This document shows, one piece after another, positions 11,335-24,175 of a stretch of 64,000 bases of DNA (its first letter is position 1; every line of letters starts with the position of its first letter). The DNA comes from Sepiola atlantica. Lineage: Eukaryota; Mollusca; Cephalopoda; Sepiida; Sepiolidae. Location: positions 149,994,107 to 150,058,106 of the forward strand of contig OY744520.1 of the NCBI GenBank assembly GCA_963556195.1, written 5' to 3'. The notes under the pieces are model-generated. The model had not been told where the DNA came from, searched no databases, and was given only the letters and a program-made list of their open reading frames with translations. The translations under genes and the position numbers were made by a program.

Positions 11335-13362
11335 TGTACTCACTAGGAGTTCTCACACAGATCATCGTCAGTGATTGCTCATTGACAACAACCAGTGGTA
11401 TTTCCTGGAGTCTGAGTGACAACACGTCTCCCCAGACTTCCAGTGTTCTTCACCTCTTTTCGATAACGATGCGGTATCGCAACAGTCTCTTACCATTGAT
11501 TTCTCGCCGGTAAGAGCAATTGGTCTTCTCTGGGATTTGGGTGGCAACAAGCCTCCCCAAGATCTCAACACTCTCTGCACTTTTCCAGTGGAGGTCTGGT
11601 TTGTGCTGTTCCTCCTCGGTCTTCTCATCCTCCTCGACCCTCTACAAATATGTTGTCTAGTGTCAGCCTAGGCCGGCATCATTAAAAAAAAAAAAAATTT
11701 TAATTTTTTAATTTTTTCCCTTCAATTCATTTTTTTTTCTTTTCTTTTCCTTTCCTTTTCTCTTCCCTTATGGTAAAGAAAAAGAATTTTTAAAATTCTT
11801 TTTAATTTTTTGGGGGTGGGTGGGTGAGGGAGAGGGAGGAGCTTATAGTGTTTCTTGTAATTTCTGTTTCTTGGTTCATTTTTGTGTAGTGATAGCTGAG
11901 GCCGGTGTAATTTATTTGTGGGGGGGAGATTATGAAGTGCTGTTTCTTGTAGTTTCTGTTCCTAGGCTCTTGTTGTGGTGTTCTTCGTGTGGTTTTGTTT
12001 TCTCCGTAGTAAATTCCTTGTGACTAGTTAGCCTTTGTAGCTTATGTGTGTTAGTTTCCGCATTCGAGGATTTTCCTTAAGATTGCAGCTGTTTTGATCA
12101 TTGCCGTCCTTTGTATGGGTTCGATAGTCCCTTTGATTCCAATTTCTCCAAATCTTTTCTCCATTGTTCCTAGTGCTCCTACGATTATTGGTATTATTCT
12201 AACTTTCTTCATGCTCCATATTCCTTTCAGTTCTCTGGCTAGTTCTGTGTATTTACTTCGTTTTTCCGTGTCTTTGATCTTCACTCTGTGTCTGCTGGAA
12301 CGGCGAAGTCTACGATTTTACAAGATTTTTCTTTTTTGTCTATTATAATAACATCAGGGCTCCTCGCTTGTATGAGTTTATCTGTTTGTATATCCATATC
12401 CCTAAGGATTTTGTGTTTTTCGTTTTCCAGTACTGTTTCTGATTTATGTTTGTACCATTTGTCTGCATATTTGAAATTCAATTGTTTGCACAGTTCCCTG
12501 CGTATTACTTTCCCAACACAATCATGTATGTTCTTGTATTCTTTTTGAGCAAGTTTGCTACATTCACTTATTATATGATTTACTGGTTCGTCTCTTTGTC
12601 CACACAGTCTGCATTTATTGTTTTCCTGGGTTTTATCTATTTTAGCTTTAATGTAGTTTGTCCTAATCGCGTTGTTCTGTGCAGCCATCAGTAAAGATTC
12701 CGTTTCTTTGTTCAAGTTTCCTTTTCTGAGCCATGTCCAGCTATTTACGTTGATGTCTTCTCTTGTGAGTCTTATGAAGCGTCCATGTAGTTGGTTTTTT
12801 TCCCATTTTTCTTTTCTTGTCTGTTTGTGTCCATTTTCGATGCTTCCTGCGTTGTTCGTTGGGACGGTATCTCTTGCTGTGGTGATCAGCTTTTCTGTGT
12901 TCTGGTTTATGTATTTCTCCAGCTCTTTTTTAGTGTCGTCCACATAGTCTTCTATACTTACCAGTCCTCTTCCCCCTTCGTTTCTCTTCACGTAGAGTCT
13001 GTCTGTATCGTCTTTTGGATGTAGTGCATTGTGCATAGTCATTCATTTTCTAGTCCTCTGATCAAGGTGCCTGAGTTCTTCTTTAGTCCAGTTTATGAAT
13101 GGTCCAGAATATCTTATTAGTGATACTGCCCAGGTAGTTATTCCTTTGATTAGGTTTCTGCTATATAATTTTGTTTCTAAGAGCTTTCTAGTTCTTCTCA
13201 GGTATTCTTTTCCAATCTTCTCTTTCATTTCTGTTGATTTGATTGTGTCTGCTTCCAAAACTCCCAAATATTTATAGCTCTCTTGTACATCTAACGCCCT
13301 CATCTGCTCTTGGTTGGGTAGTTCCATGCCCTCAGTCGTCTCCAACTTTCCCTTTTTAATCT
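11332..13362 (-). mobile_element. R4/Dong-like LINE copy 3, 5'-truncated, RLE type
   Basis: About 2 kb minus-strand copy lying between TTA arrays. In element order it holds the end of the reverse transcriptase (13362-13043), a zinc-knuckle and restriction-like endonuclease segment (13042-12281), a C-terminal block (12280-12051) and a 3' tail of about 700 bp ending GTACAAATAAT at the TTA array. Known family facts: R2/R4-type LINEs carry a CCHC knuckle and a PD-(D/E)XK-like endonuclease after the reverse transcriptase, and Dong elements of the R4 clade insert into TAA repeats. The flanks here fit that target. Confidence 0.82.
12051..13362 (-). pseudogene. RLE-type LINE ORF: RT end, CCHC knuckle, restriction-like endonuclease
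   Basis: C-terminal half of a non-LTR retrotransposon protein. From 13362 downward the minus strand reads LEADTIKSTEMKEKIGKEYL (RT block 7/thumb), then a stop, then a 253-residue open run at 13042-12281. Its domains are the MTMHNALHPKDDTDRLY linker, an RKEKW segment, a CCHC knuckle at about residues 145-162 (CRLCG, then NHIISEC, spacing CX2CX8HX4C), and the endonuclease core SPDVIIID followed by KIVDF and later KYTELARELK. The PD, D and Y positions expected of the restriction-like endonuclease are present. A single-base deletion after VPAD shifts the frame into a stop; the true reading continues as VKIKDTEKRSKY to about 12051. It is the longest uninterrupted coding run in the window. It is 5'-truncated at the TTA array and therefore cannot move by itself. 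Confidence 0.83.
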
Positions 13363-13363
13363 C

Positions 13364-13440
<77 letters not shown>

Positions 13441-13485
13441 TACTATTATTATTATTATCATTATTATTATTATTATTATTATTAT
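13363..13485. repeat. (TTA)n microsatellite
   Basis: Trinucleotide array of about 120 bp with a few C and A substitutions, lying between the 5' end of one LINE copy and the 3' end of the next. Its translation gives the poly-N run that appears fused to the LINE frame. Confidence 0.96.
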
Positions 13486-13748
13486 TTGTACTCACTAGGA
13501 GTTCTCACACAGATCATCGTGAGTGATTGCTCACCGACAACAACCAGTGGTATTTCCTGAAGTCTGAGTGACACCAAGCCTCCCCAAATTTCCAGTATTC
13601 TTCACCTCTTTTCGATAACGATGCGGTATCGCAACAGCCTCTTACCATTGATTTCTCGCTGGTAAGGACAATTGGTCTTCTCTGGGATTTGGGTGGCAAT
13701 AAGCCCTCCCAAGGTCCCAGCATTCTTTGCACTTTTCCAGCGGAGGTC

Positions 13749-13749
<1 letters not shown>
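13486..13749 (-). mobile_element. R4/Dong-like LINE 3' tail, piece 4
   Basis: Short minus-strand tail bounded by TTA arrays on both sides. It is nearly identical to 11333-11590, sharing the CTCACTAGGAGTTCTCACAC end, the GATAACGATGCGGTATCGCA block and the CTTTTCCAG block. The closeness suggests a recent insertion or a duplication together with the array. Confidence 0.8.

Positions 13750-13798
<49 letters not shown>
13750..13798. repeat. (ATT)n microsatellite
   Basis: Clean trinucleotide array closing the LINE train on the right. Confidence 0.96.
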
Positions 13799-14216
13799 GT
13801 CTTTACTATGTCTAGTCTTGGACAATTCTTACAATAATTTTACAGGAGTAACATAAAGCCATGTCTAGATGTTAAGCATTATTATTGATTACTATATTTT
13901 CCAAGACGAGATATGGTTTTAGGTTCGCGAAAATCTCATTATAATATCCACATGATCGTTCGAATCAATTGTAAAGAGCGTTGGTTAATAAACACATTCT
14001 AAGTAACAGTAATTTGGGGCGAGAAGATTAACTTTTTACTACATACGATACGAATTAAGAATATTAAATATTAGCATTACTACCCGAAAATGCCTGACAG
14101 AATGAGAATAAACTATCGCTATGGATAAAATGAAGTGTTCTTGTCCAGATTCCGTACAGATTTCGAGTTTAACGATTCTTAAATTCCTTGATAAGGTTCT
14201 AAAGTTCGACAAGATG

Positions 14217-14275
14217 CAGAGGTAGAAGAAGGCCAGATGTTACATCGGCTGAAACTGTTTGAATATAACTAGAAA
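14217..14275 (+). other. GGCC hairpin repeat, copy 1 (hammerhead-like order)
   Basis: GATGCAGAGGTAGAAGAAGG, then CCAGATGTTACATCGGCT, then GAAAC. It matches 29708-29757, where ATGCAGCTGAAGAAGGCC is followed by a TCGGCC arm. The order CTGAAGA, hairpin, GAAAC resembles a hammerhead core when the two copies are combined, but stems I and III are not convincing. Confidence 0.35.
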
Positions 14276-15575
14276 TATAAGAACAGTAGTGGAAATAGTC
14301 CCAATAATACACATGATCAATCCTTTTCTAAAAATGCGAAACAAAATAAAAATGTAGTCGTCTTATCAATCTAGCAACGCATAATTCAGTGACTGTTTGA
14401 GAGTTCAAGGATTAGCGAGAGATTAAGTGAGTGTGATTAAAAGGTAGGTAAAATACTTTCTTGAAAAGAAGACCCCATTGTGAGGATTAATGGATGACGC
14501 GGTGTTTGAGTACACGTCATTGTCCCTCGAGAGACTTTTCTCTTTCAATATATTTGCAAACCGTCTGTAAACCGGTAAATGACTTTCAATTCAATGTAGC
14601 ATTTCTCGTGCAAATCCCACGATTAATAAAAAGGAATAAAGTTTCGTTTTCTTCAACTTGGTTGTTGCACAACATATCAACTGTGGTGGGCGTCATATTA
14701 TGCACAAATAAAGTTGCTATTAAAAAAGATGTATTGACTGGTTTTAATTGCCGTCTTACGACATATGAACACTTTGAGGTCATGTAATGCCCAATCACCG
14801 AATTAAAAAAAAAACGTGCCGCTATTTCATGCATAGCTTGATTTTAGTGTTCATGCCTATCCTAGTTATATGACAGTGTAAGCAGACACACTATCCCCTA
14901 CATGATTTAGACTCAGAAGCACAGCCGGGATAATCATATACAACTTGCTGTTCTTTTATTTACCTTGCCTGTTCATCTAGCAAAGCATGTTCGAGACTTT
15001 AAAGGACTTTTAATAAGAAGTCAGTTGGAGAAAATATTGTGAAGTGTTCGCCTCATTCGATAAAACTATCATCCTCTTCCATCTGCTAACATGGAATTAA
15101 TATGGACCAGTAGAATATCGACATATCTCCGAGTTTACTAAAGAAACGTCTATGATCTCTCTCCATATATATTCACACATTAGCTGAATAACTTTTTTTC
15201 TCATTTCATGTTGACACACATCGCATCACACCTCGTTTAAACAAGTATACGTCTATCTCCTATTCTTTGAGGACACATTTCTAAAATAAAACTTTCTTCA
15301 GTTTTATACATACGTGTGTGTGTTTCCTTCACTGTGCATTGAGTTTCGTTTTTTTGTTTATTAATTCTCGTCTGATACACAACTGCTCTTGCATATAAAA
15401 CATCATTAACTAGACTAACGGAGTTACAAAAACGACCAACATAAAAATATGTTTAGTCACGCATACGAGCCGTGACAGCTATCAACGAGACATGAATACT
15501 AAATGACTGTTGCAAAAACGCAATATAATCTGTAATGTCTTTCGGAAAGAAATGGTTTGTACTTGAAATTATGGG

Positions 15576-15632
15576 AAGCTAGGTGTCACTCAGACTTCAG
15601 GAAACACAACCTGTTATGGCTAGTGACCGAAT
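15576..15632 (+). mobile_element. Possible R4/Dong-like tail fragment
   Basis: GTGTCACTCAGACTTCAGG followed by AAACACAACCTGTTATGGCT resembles the tail block at 55905-55950. Similarity covers only about 50 bp at perhaps 70 percent, so the call is tentative. Confidence 0.35.
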
Positions 15633-16419
15633 TCTGTAAAAACTCCTGTAAAATAAAATATTCATGCAGGATATAAGAACTGAATTCTAAATCGAAAATT
15701 GTGCATTTCTGAGAAAATGATTGAAACGACGGAAGTTTCAAAACTACCCCATCGATAGATGGTGAATACAGTTGTTGAATGCGAATGTTGTACGCAGAAA
15801 CGCTAATTCCTTGGGCATTCATGAAACGTAGGCCATCAGATCAGCGGATATGAAAATTGATTAAAAGAGTATACATTAGAAGAGCAAGGACACTCCTTGA
15901 AATAGATTAATAAATGCAATCGACACTTTGCCAGTATATCTAGTAAGATATGTTGGACACTTAAAGAAACCTGACCAAAAAAAGACTACAAAAATAAAAA
16001 CTAGATAAAATAATCGAAAACTACTGAACATTCGCAACAAACTGCAAAAATACAAAATACAAAGACAAGTATCTTAATTGATGACGATACAATAAATGTG
16101 ACTGGAAAATACCTTAGAGAAAATAAAGAGAGCCTTATTACCGCCACCGAAACCAACAAGAAGTGAAAGTGAGAGAACATGTTTAAAAACAAAACAATTG
16201 AGTAGTAAAAAACACGTAGACTACTTATGAAACAGACCAGAGAGACACTTAGAGATTTGAATCGCTACAGACAGACGCGCAAAACCATAGGAATAAAATT
16301 AAAACCGTAAAAGCCAAGATACACAACATCGAACAACGAGAAGTATTTTATTTACCTCCTATCCGGAAGGTTTAACACAAGGTCAGGTGTGTATTTGATA
16401 AAAGTGTTTCTGCGAAACA

Positions 16420-16495
16420 GAATTGGATTCGAACCTGATACACCCATGTTTCAATCCGCGTCGTTAACTCCTTAGCAACTGTGTCATCACCGAAC
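16420..16495 (-). mobile_element. tRNA-like SINE head or tRNA pseudogene
   Basis: The minus strand carries TGACACAGTTGCTAAGG (box A-like, about 16474-16490) and a perfect box B, GGTTCGAATCC (about 16425-16435), with the spacing of a tRNA promoter. The flanks do not pair as an acceptor stem, so it is not a functional tRNA gene. A tRNA-derived SINE head is the likeliest reading. Confidence 0.6.
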
Positions 16496-17159
16496 TGAAA
16501 GTACAAACTGTCGACAAAAGAACGAAGCGCTAAATTACATCATACAGAAAATGCAGCAAGCTTGCCCCAAAGAAAATAGATATGACTGCGTTATTAGGGT
16601 AGTCTACTTGTAAATGTGCAAGCGTTGTAGACAGCGCATGTTTTCGTGGTTACATGCTGCCTTGCATTCTTAACAGTATTCTTAAATACGTTATCTATTT
16701 AAAATAAGCATGAGGATGATCGTGTGTCTGTATTTATTTTTAAGTGTGTTTTATATTCATATAAAAGTTACATTTCTGTTGAGAATGATTAAAAATATGT
16801 GTTTGTTTATTACGATTATGAATGCTTATTCGATCAATTACATCGCAACTGCAACTAAACGAATCAAAAATATTAGTGTATTTAAATGTAACAAAACAAT
16901 AATTAAGCCTAATTGTTGCTTCTATGAATTATATATATATATTTAAATTCCCGAAACAGTTTTTCATAGTAAACAACTGATGATCCCTTAAAATAGTGTT
17001 AGAAATAAACTAATATAATAACTGTAAAAATTAAATTGACTTACATGAGTGATTTTCCACTGGAAGACTTGGGACTATAAGTTTTTTTATTTTATTTTTT
17101 TTGTTTGTTAATATAGTTTTAATGGTTGAGAAACTTCCGAGACTATATATAAAGGTCAA

Positions 17160-17180
17160 ATATATATATATAGAGTATGC

Positions 17181-17249
<69 letters not shown>

Positions 17250-17312
17250 AACATATATACATATATAGAGAGAGCGAGGGAAAGAGAGAGAGAGAGAAGG
17301 AGTAAGAGAGAG
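17160..17312. repeat. (TA)n followed by (GA)n
   Basis: TA array at about 17160-17240, a short ACATATA-rich bridge, then a purine-rich GAGAGA run to about 17312. Confidence 0.94.
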
Positions 17313-17369
17313 AGAGAAATGTTGGTGCATACTGAGAATTTCTTAGAAATGGGCTTTTTTGGTTAAATC

Positions 17370-18563
17370 ATGCAATTAAAATGTTCATATTTTCTTGCCA
17401 TTGACAATATATCAGATTACCCCAAAATACCAACCGGTCATCAACAAGATATCACATTTCCCATAAATATAAACACTGTTAATAAAAAAGACTATAAACA
17501 TTGACTACCTATATCTAAAAACTACATATAGCATCCCTATTCTGAGACAAAGTTCTGGAGAAGGAGATGTTTACATTTTACTCGTGAAACTAATCTAACT
17601 ACCACGAGGCGACACAGTGTCTCTAACTCCAAAGAAATATACTTTACGCATGGATTAAATGCTACACAATATGGAATAATCTTGACCCTTACCCATGAAC
17701 ACCAAAGATGACATTGGGAAAACCCACAAATGATGTGTCGAGCGTCATATGACTGGCATGTTATAAGAAATCGGCAGGTTTTCATCGACGTTGCCAATAT
17801 ATTTACATGTAAAATAAATTGGAAGTTTTTTTTTTCGCCCGACTGCCCTGGTCTTGCTGCAAATAATTATATTTTCAAAACCAAAAACATCTTCATCAAT
17901 TACCCGAATACCACCACCTCAAACAAACTGCATATTATTCAACAAAACACTGGAGTCGAGATTCAAGACATATATTTGTGAAGATACCTTCATTCTTCCG
18001 ACCGACGTAACGAAAAATGTTTATCTCCTCGATTGAAGGAACGTCAATTTCCAAAGAAACTACCGACATACCTTCCTGTAAGCTAAGTAATCTGAGTTTT
18101 TTCAATTCGCAAAGCTAATTTGTTCCATCAGTTTCAAGAATATCTGTATTAACAATGTGCATATGTTTATGACGTTATTCTGCTTACCAGAACAACTTTT
18201 CCCCCAAAACCAGAACACCGTCTCTTTCAGGCTTATATTTTAATATTTTTACACTTTCTGTCCTCCCCAAGAAACTATATTTACCCACAACAATTGCATC
18301 ACTTTCTTGATTGTTCTTTATTGTTTGAATTGTGATAATTTAGTTCAAATCTCCAGCTAATAAACAATCTATAATTATACAATACTGTGAGTTATTGTTT
18401 TTCCTTCAGCTTGTGGTGTGTATTGTTAACTTTTGTAAAATCCAAAACGAGTTTGGGAGAGATTAGGAGTTTATTTACTTTCTTTTAAATACCATTTGCA
18501 TCCGGGAAAAGTTTTTGTTTGTAACACGTAATTCCCGTGGTTCCTTTTGCTTACACCCCCCCC

Positions 18564-18605
<42 letters not shown>

Positions 18606-20430
18606 ATCGTTTTGTGGATTAGTTAGTACATACACATAAAACATCGAAGACATTTTGGAACCCATACGTTGTACTTCTTGAAGAAGATCGACGTATGCGA
18701 TTTGAACTGTAAATTATTTCATTTACATTGTATCAAATTTCCAGTACCGAATATTGATCGCAAAATTGAACCACGGAATTTCTTTTTAGAATTTTCAAAC
18801 ATCCTAATTATCTCTAAATATGGGACCTCGCTCACCATAGAAGGGTCTCTCGTATTCTCAATCCCCCTCTCTTATGAAACATTACGTAAATAATTACACA
18901 TAATAGATTTCGATTGGAAACATCTTTTTGATTAATTAAATTTAATAATTATTTAAATTTAATTAAACAACATCATTATATTTTTTGTGTAGTTTAAGAA
19001 ATGAATGATCTAACGCAGGTAGAGCAAGTATGTTGCTCGCGGCATAAAAATAGTTAGCGGACAAACAAACAGCCTGACACACGTCTCTCGGATAAGACAT
19101 ATACTTGTTTGCACCGAGCGACTTGATCTCAGCAGGTAACGACTAGAGAAAAATGAGACTCTCTTCTGTCGTGCAGATTAGAAACGATTACGAAACAATT
19201 GAGCGTAACTGACACCCAGGAGGACATCAGACACACCGATTGCTCTATCTTGTCGGTCAGTCAGTAAAGAAGGTACTCCATTGATTCGATATTATTTTGC
19301 CTGGTGCATAAAAACTCTATGGCAGATTGAAAGTTTCTACGAAATAGGCAAATGTAATATTTTCAGGATCAGGAAAAGTGCTGTTGATGACTGCGAACCC
19401 TTGTTTTACTAAAAAAAGACTAATAATCGCATATACACTTTTTAGATACGGTACCCTGTGTCTGGACATAGAAAATAGTAATTCTGTCCCTATTTACTTA
19501 TTTCCCCATGACGTCAGAGTTAAACATAAGTTCGGTTTTTAATGTTGGAAAAATACAGTTCCTCTAAAGGACGTTCTGAATTTGGACAAAAATAAAAATA
19601 GCCTCAGGCGAGAATGATTTCTCCTTCACTAACTGAAGATAGAAACTATTAAGTGTCGTATCTAAACAGCTACTACACTTTGTTACTAGCCAAAAGCATT
19701 TGCGTCAATGTTATGCTAACATTTCTACTCTCACTGGAAGTCTGAGTATATTTTCTGAATGGGATTAGACAGGTAGAGATCAATTGCTCAATTTTTCCCT
19801 GTTCTTACATCGTTCTGTAGAGTTTATTTAAAATTGTTGACTGAACTTCTTTCCGACTCCCCATGCCATTCCTAAACCTTTAAAGACAGTATGAAAATAA
19901 AGAATATAAAAAATTAAACCAAACTAAAGAAATGGGAAAAGGTAATCAAAATAAACACACCTATTTATAATCGTTGGACTTCTGAGAATTGTTCAGAAAA
20001 ATTCGCATAATCAAAATAGTGTGAAAGGTGGTCAATAGAAAAATTAATAATTAATTCCACAAATATTTTAGAACGTGAACTTATCATCGAAATTACTAAT
20101 GATTAATTAAACAAAATAATGGAGATATATGTTATACTTTCCATTCAAAGAAAATAATAAGTATAACTTGTTGCCATTAACATACGTTCTTTCGAAGAAC
20201 TTACACTCTTTGAAATACACTACAACATGACTGATTACTTATAGACTACAATATGGTCGTCTTTAATTTCAAAATTAAAAATTACTTGTCGAGTTGTCCT
20301 CTTAAGTAATCGTTATTAGAGACATCGTTCCCAATGCTATCATAGTATTGTTCATCACCCAACTGACAATCGTATTAATATTAATCTTCGAGTGTCTTTT
20401 GTTGAGATGACACATACCTATTTAAAAAAT
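17370..20430. other. AT-rich sequence, nothing recognised
   Basis: Three kilobases without a supported gene. A short compound (CA)n(TA)n tract lies at 18555-18600. The open frames near 17537-18036 are short, overlap each other on opposite strands and match no family I know. Confidence 0.5.
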
Positions 20431-20579
20431 GCAGAATCCCCTAGCAAATGTGTCAATCTTACTATAAGCATGTGATCAGGTTATGGATGAACGGTAAATT
20501 GGGGTCAGGTATGTCGTCGAATGCAACGTTAAAGTAATGCTTGCAACAGCATTGCATGTCGCGTCAATAAAACACGTTA

Positions 20580-21170
20580 TTGCTTTACACCAACCAATGT
20601 ACAGCGTGTTTCCAATGTTGCATGACCGTGCGAATTGCGTTGAGTGATACGTTGAGAGCCATGGTACAATATTTGCTCACGGGTACCACTCAGAGCATTC
20701 TTTTTTGCTTTGAAAATATAAAAACTGAATTCTAAATCTAGTAGAGCATATCCTCTTCTCTTGCCTGCAGCCACTTCTAACAAAATACACGTTGCTAATC
20801 TTTCCTTATTCTATTGTTATTTCCATGGTAGATGCTTTAAGTTATGTTTCCTTTCTCCTGCAAAAACATTCACATCAAAAACTCGTTTAGCTAACACCAC
20901 TGTGAATAATTGTTCTTTTCTACCCATGTGTACCCGGATCTAAACGAAATTTCCATGAGGAGAGTTCCTTTCCAAGAACTATTGGTATGTGGAACACAAT
21001 ACCACACGGCTGCTTCCCAGCTTACTACAACATGGTCGTTTTCAAGTCCAATGTTTACAAATTATCCCAGTTTCAAACATCATCTACAATCATTAAGGTG
21101 TTTGTCTCACCGTCCATCTGGTAAATCCGTTGACTTTCATCCTTGAATGGCTGTCGGGCCTTAATACACA
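20580..21170 (+). pseudogene. Jockey/CR1-like LINE, C-terminal fragment
   Basis: Decayed 3' part of the LINE family. The reading passes through FCFENIKTEF (from a DKVQKR-like block) near 20705-20735, ANLSLFYCYFHGRC at about 20793-20835, a VNNCSF block near 20900 and a C-terminal WNTIPHGCFP-like block near 20985-21015. The order matches 33650-33770 and the C-terminus of the longer copy at 22.1-24.1 kb. Frameshifts break it throughout. Confidence 0.65.
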
Positions 21171-21174
21171 GTGG

Positions 21175-22120
21175 CCGATTAGTACAAAAAGACTCAAAAT
21201 ATTACCGTTTTAGAGAAAAAATCTGGTAGACACAGTGCTATGAATAAAATATTCTTATTTATTCTGTTCGGATTTAATTTTTCTAAAGTTTATCAATAAG
21301 TGGGAATGTCTAATGGAAGTAAACAATATTCATATCACATACGATGTGTGTATTTAGACATATCCTATATGTATGTGTTTGGACACATTAAACTGTACGT
21401 CGTAATGCGGGTTTCACTGCTGCTTTGAAACAAATTGATGCGGCATCCATTTTTAAACTTAGGAATGTCTCAATATTAAGCAGCACTAGTTAATCAGCAA
21501 TACAGTCTGTTTTCTCTTGATAAGAAGTTGATTAATGTTGTGGTCTTAAAATGAATACATAATTTCTAATTTCGTTTTTCTTTCGTTTATTCTTCCCTCA
21601 TGTAATCATAATTCTCCTTTTCGTCTTTGTCTCTATTCCGGCATTTGTTGCACTTAGAGAGTTTCAATGGCAAATACTAACTCTTCTGATTTACTTAACA
21701 AATATCTCACGAGTATTGCTTCCTCAGTAGAAATATTTTACACTTACATCTTTGTTGACAAAACTTAATTCTTACATTCAAAAACTGGTTAGTATCTAAC
21801 TTCAATTTCATCGGGAATTGACAACTTTCATAAGAACAGTTACATGGTGACCTGATCAAATACAGCCTAGCGTCTGTTTGTCGGTATACTGGTAATGAGA
21901 TAAAAATAATGACCTAACATAGATTAGTTTACACCATATTTTTTAGAGTGAATGCATTGCGAGGAGTCTAGAATGTCTATTTTCAACGAAAACAGTGCTA
22001 CTTCATCTCTCGCTGTAAATTGCAGAACTTTTTTAATTAGTCTTTTTTTTCTGATACAGGTGTACGAAGCACCACTAAGATATTATGCATAAATGAAGGC
22101 GTCATTTCATTCGTTTCGTA
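21175..22120. other. AT-rich sequence, nothing recognised
   Basis: No open frame of note and no repeat family recognised between two LINE copies of the same orientation. Confidence 0.5.
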
Positions 22121-22129
22121 AACTGTCCC

Positions 22130-24175
22130 CATGCGAAAATTCTTTAGCAAGCCCCACTCTCCTCAATGGTTCACTTCGGAATGTGCAGCTGCCATTTCTG
22201 AGAGGCAACAAGCATTCCGTAAATTTGGCCGCCATAAGTCAGTTACTAATAGACATAAATTTATAGTCAAGAAATAATTGCAAGGCCGTGGTAGGTGAAG
22301 CGAAGGGAAGGTGTTATGAGTTAACAAAAAAACGCATCCAGTCACAGAAACTAGGTACTCGTGATTTCTGGAAAATCTACAATAGTGTAGTGAATAATGG
22401 TCAATCAACGATTGCCCCACTATCAAACACCAATGATGTCGTTTGCACGGCCACTGATAAAGCTGAACTACTTGTCCAGCGCTTCTTTTCAAACTCTACT
22501 TTGGACTCAGATAACCACCCCTCCCCAAATTCCCTTTGCGGACCGAAGCCACACTTGATAACCTGGTCATCACCCCATCCCAGGTCAGAAACATCATAAA
22601 AAATCTTGACACATCCAAAGCTTGTGGGTCTGATCTTATACCTGTAATAGTAATAAAGAAATGCTCTGCTGAACTGACCCCTATTCTCTCTAAACTCTAC
22701 AATTAATGCCTAGCTGAATCTTGCTTCCCCGATAGCTGGAAAATTGTCTCTGTGGTACCAGTCTACAAGAGTTCTGGGAATAGAACCGATCCGCAGATCA
22801 GTCTGCTGCCGATCTTTGCTAAAATATTTGAATCCTTAATCAATCTAGTGATAGTGCGGCACTTAGTTAATGCTACAATGTTTTCTGACCGCCAGTATGG
22901 ATTTAGACAAGCACGATCTACTGCAGACATCCTAACGGTCATCTGTGAATGCATGTATTATACACTCGACAAGGCAGGAGAAGCTAGGGCAGTAGCGGTG
23001 TATATATCCAAGCCTATTGACAAGGTATGGCATAAAGGGCTTCTCCTGAAATACGCTCATACAGTATTACTGGGCAATTACTTAATATAATTAGATCCTT
23101 CCTAGACAAAAGAAACATCCAGGTTGTCCTCGACGGCCGTTCACTTAAGCAACATGACATAAATGCTGGTGAACCCCAGGGATCTATCCTTGGACCTTTG
23201 TTGTTTCTGATCTATATAAACGATCTCCCTGATTACATAGAGTCTGAAATTGGTCTGAGATTGGTTTATTAGCTGACAACACCACGCTTTACTCTCGCCA
23301 TGTTGGCAAAACCGACGCGATCTTATCCGAGGCATTGACTGAATCTTTAGAAAATGACCTGTAGTGGATTGCGGTCATAAATAGTTGGTAACTTTTAATG
23401 CCGCTAAGACAAAGCTCCTCTCCTTCAATACATACAAGGAACCTCTCCAACCACCGATTGTCATAGCAAATAACACCCTACTTGAGAGTTCATCATTCAA
23501 ACTCCTCGGCCTAACCTTCACAGGTAACATGAATTGGAACAAATACATTGAAGACATTGCCAAGTCTGCCGAAAAGAAGGTTGGCTCCCTCTACCGTGCT
23601 AGTAAACTCATCACACCTGACATTATCCTGTATCTCTACAAAGCCAGCATCCGCCCATGCATGCAGTTTTATTGTCACATCTGGGCTGTTGCATCATCTA
23701 CTAGTCTCTCCCTCCTTGACAAGGTCCAAAAAAGAATCGCCAACCTAATAGGTTCCTCACTGTCAACCAAGCTCCAGTCCCTATCCCATCGCCGCAATGT
23801 AGCATCCTTGTGCTTGTTTTACAAATACTTCAATGGGTTATGCTCCGATGATTTGGCTACTCTGGTGACCCTCGACGTAAATTCACTAGACTAACTAAAA
23901 ACTCAACTAAATCACATTCGTTAACTGTGGAGGTTCCCAGATGTAGGAGAACCTTCTACTCAAATAGCTTCTTTCCTCGTGCTGCTGGCCTCTTGAACTC
24001 TCTCCCTGCCCCTTGTTTCTCCGACAGTACAGACATGCAGAAATTTAAAACTAATGTAAATAGACAGATCCCAATTTAGGTTGACCCCCCCTTTTCTTTT
24101 TTCTCAGTAGCCCCTTACGTCTACAGTGGCGGCCTGCCTTGTTTAGGGTGAACTATGTTAGAAAAAAAGGAGAGC
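22130..24175 (+). pseudogene. Jockey/CR1-like LINE ORF2: RT and C-terminal domain
   Basis: Best-preserved copy of this LINE family in the window, lacking the N-terminal endonuclease. In order: a PQWFTSECAAAISERQQAF linker at about 22160, QKLGTRDFWKIYNSVVNNG at 22340-22400, a KACGSDLIPV-like RT block near 22617, the block up to FAKIFESLI near 22800, QYGFRQARSTADI at about 22897, DKVWHKGLLLK at about 23020, and PQGSILGPLLFLIYINDLPD at 23174-23233. The catalytic box reads LADNTTLY near 23269: the second aspartate of the usual ADD is Asn. The aspartate in VYISKPIDKVW is also replaced. The thumb continues at 23385-23894 without a stop (TFNAAKTKLLSF, FKLLGLTFTGNMNWNKYI, LLDKVQKRIANLIG). An SFFPRAAGLLNSLP-like end follows near 23970. 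Several frameshifts and two lost catalytic acids make it inactive. Confidence 0.82.

Larger units (their letters stand above)
13800..16410. other. AT-rich sequence, mostly unrecognised
   Basis: No supported gene. Contains the GGCC hairpin segment near 14220 and a weak R4/Dong tail match near 15580, listed separately. The 82- and 97-codon frames at 14494-14834 overlap on opposite strands and have no recognisable domain. Confidence 0.5.

Noticed and set aside
13043..13495. Open frame starting with a long poly-Asn run fused to LINE residues
   Set aside because: The Asn run is translation of the (TTA)n tract adjoining the truncated LINE; it is a chance fusion, not a protein.
16420..16495. Functional tRNA gene
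   Set aside because: Box B is perfect but no acceptor stem or credible anticodon arm can be formed; SINE head or pseudogene preferred.
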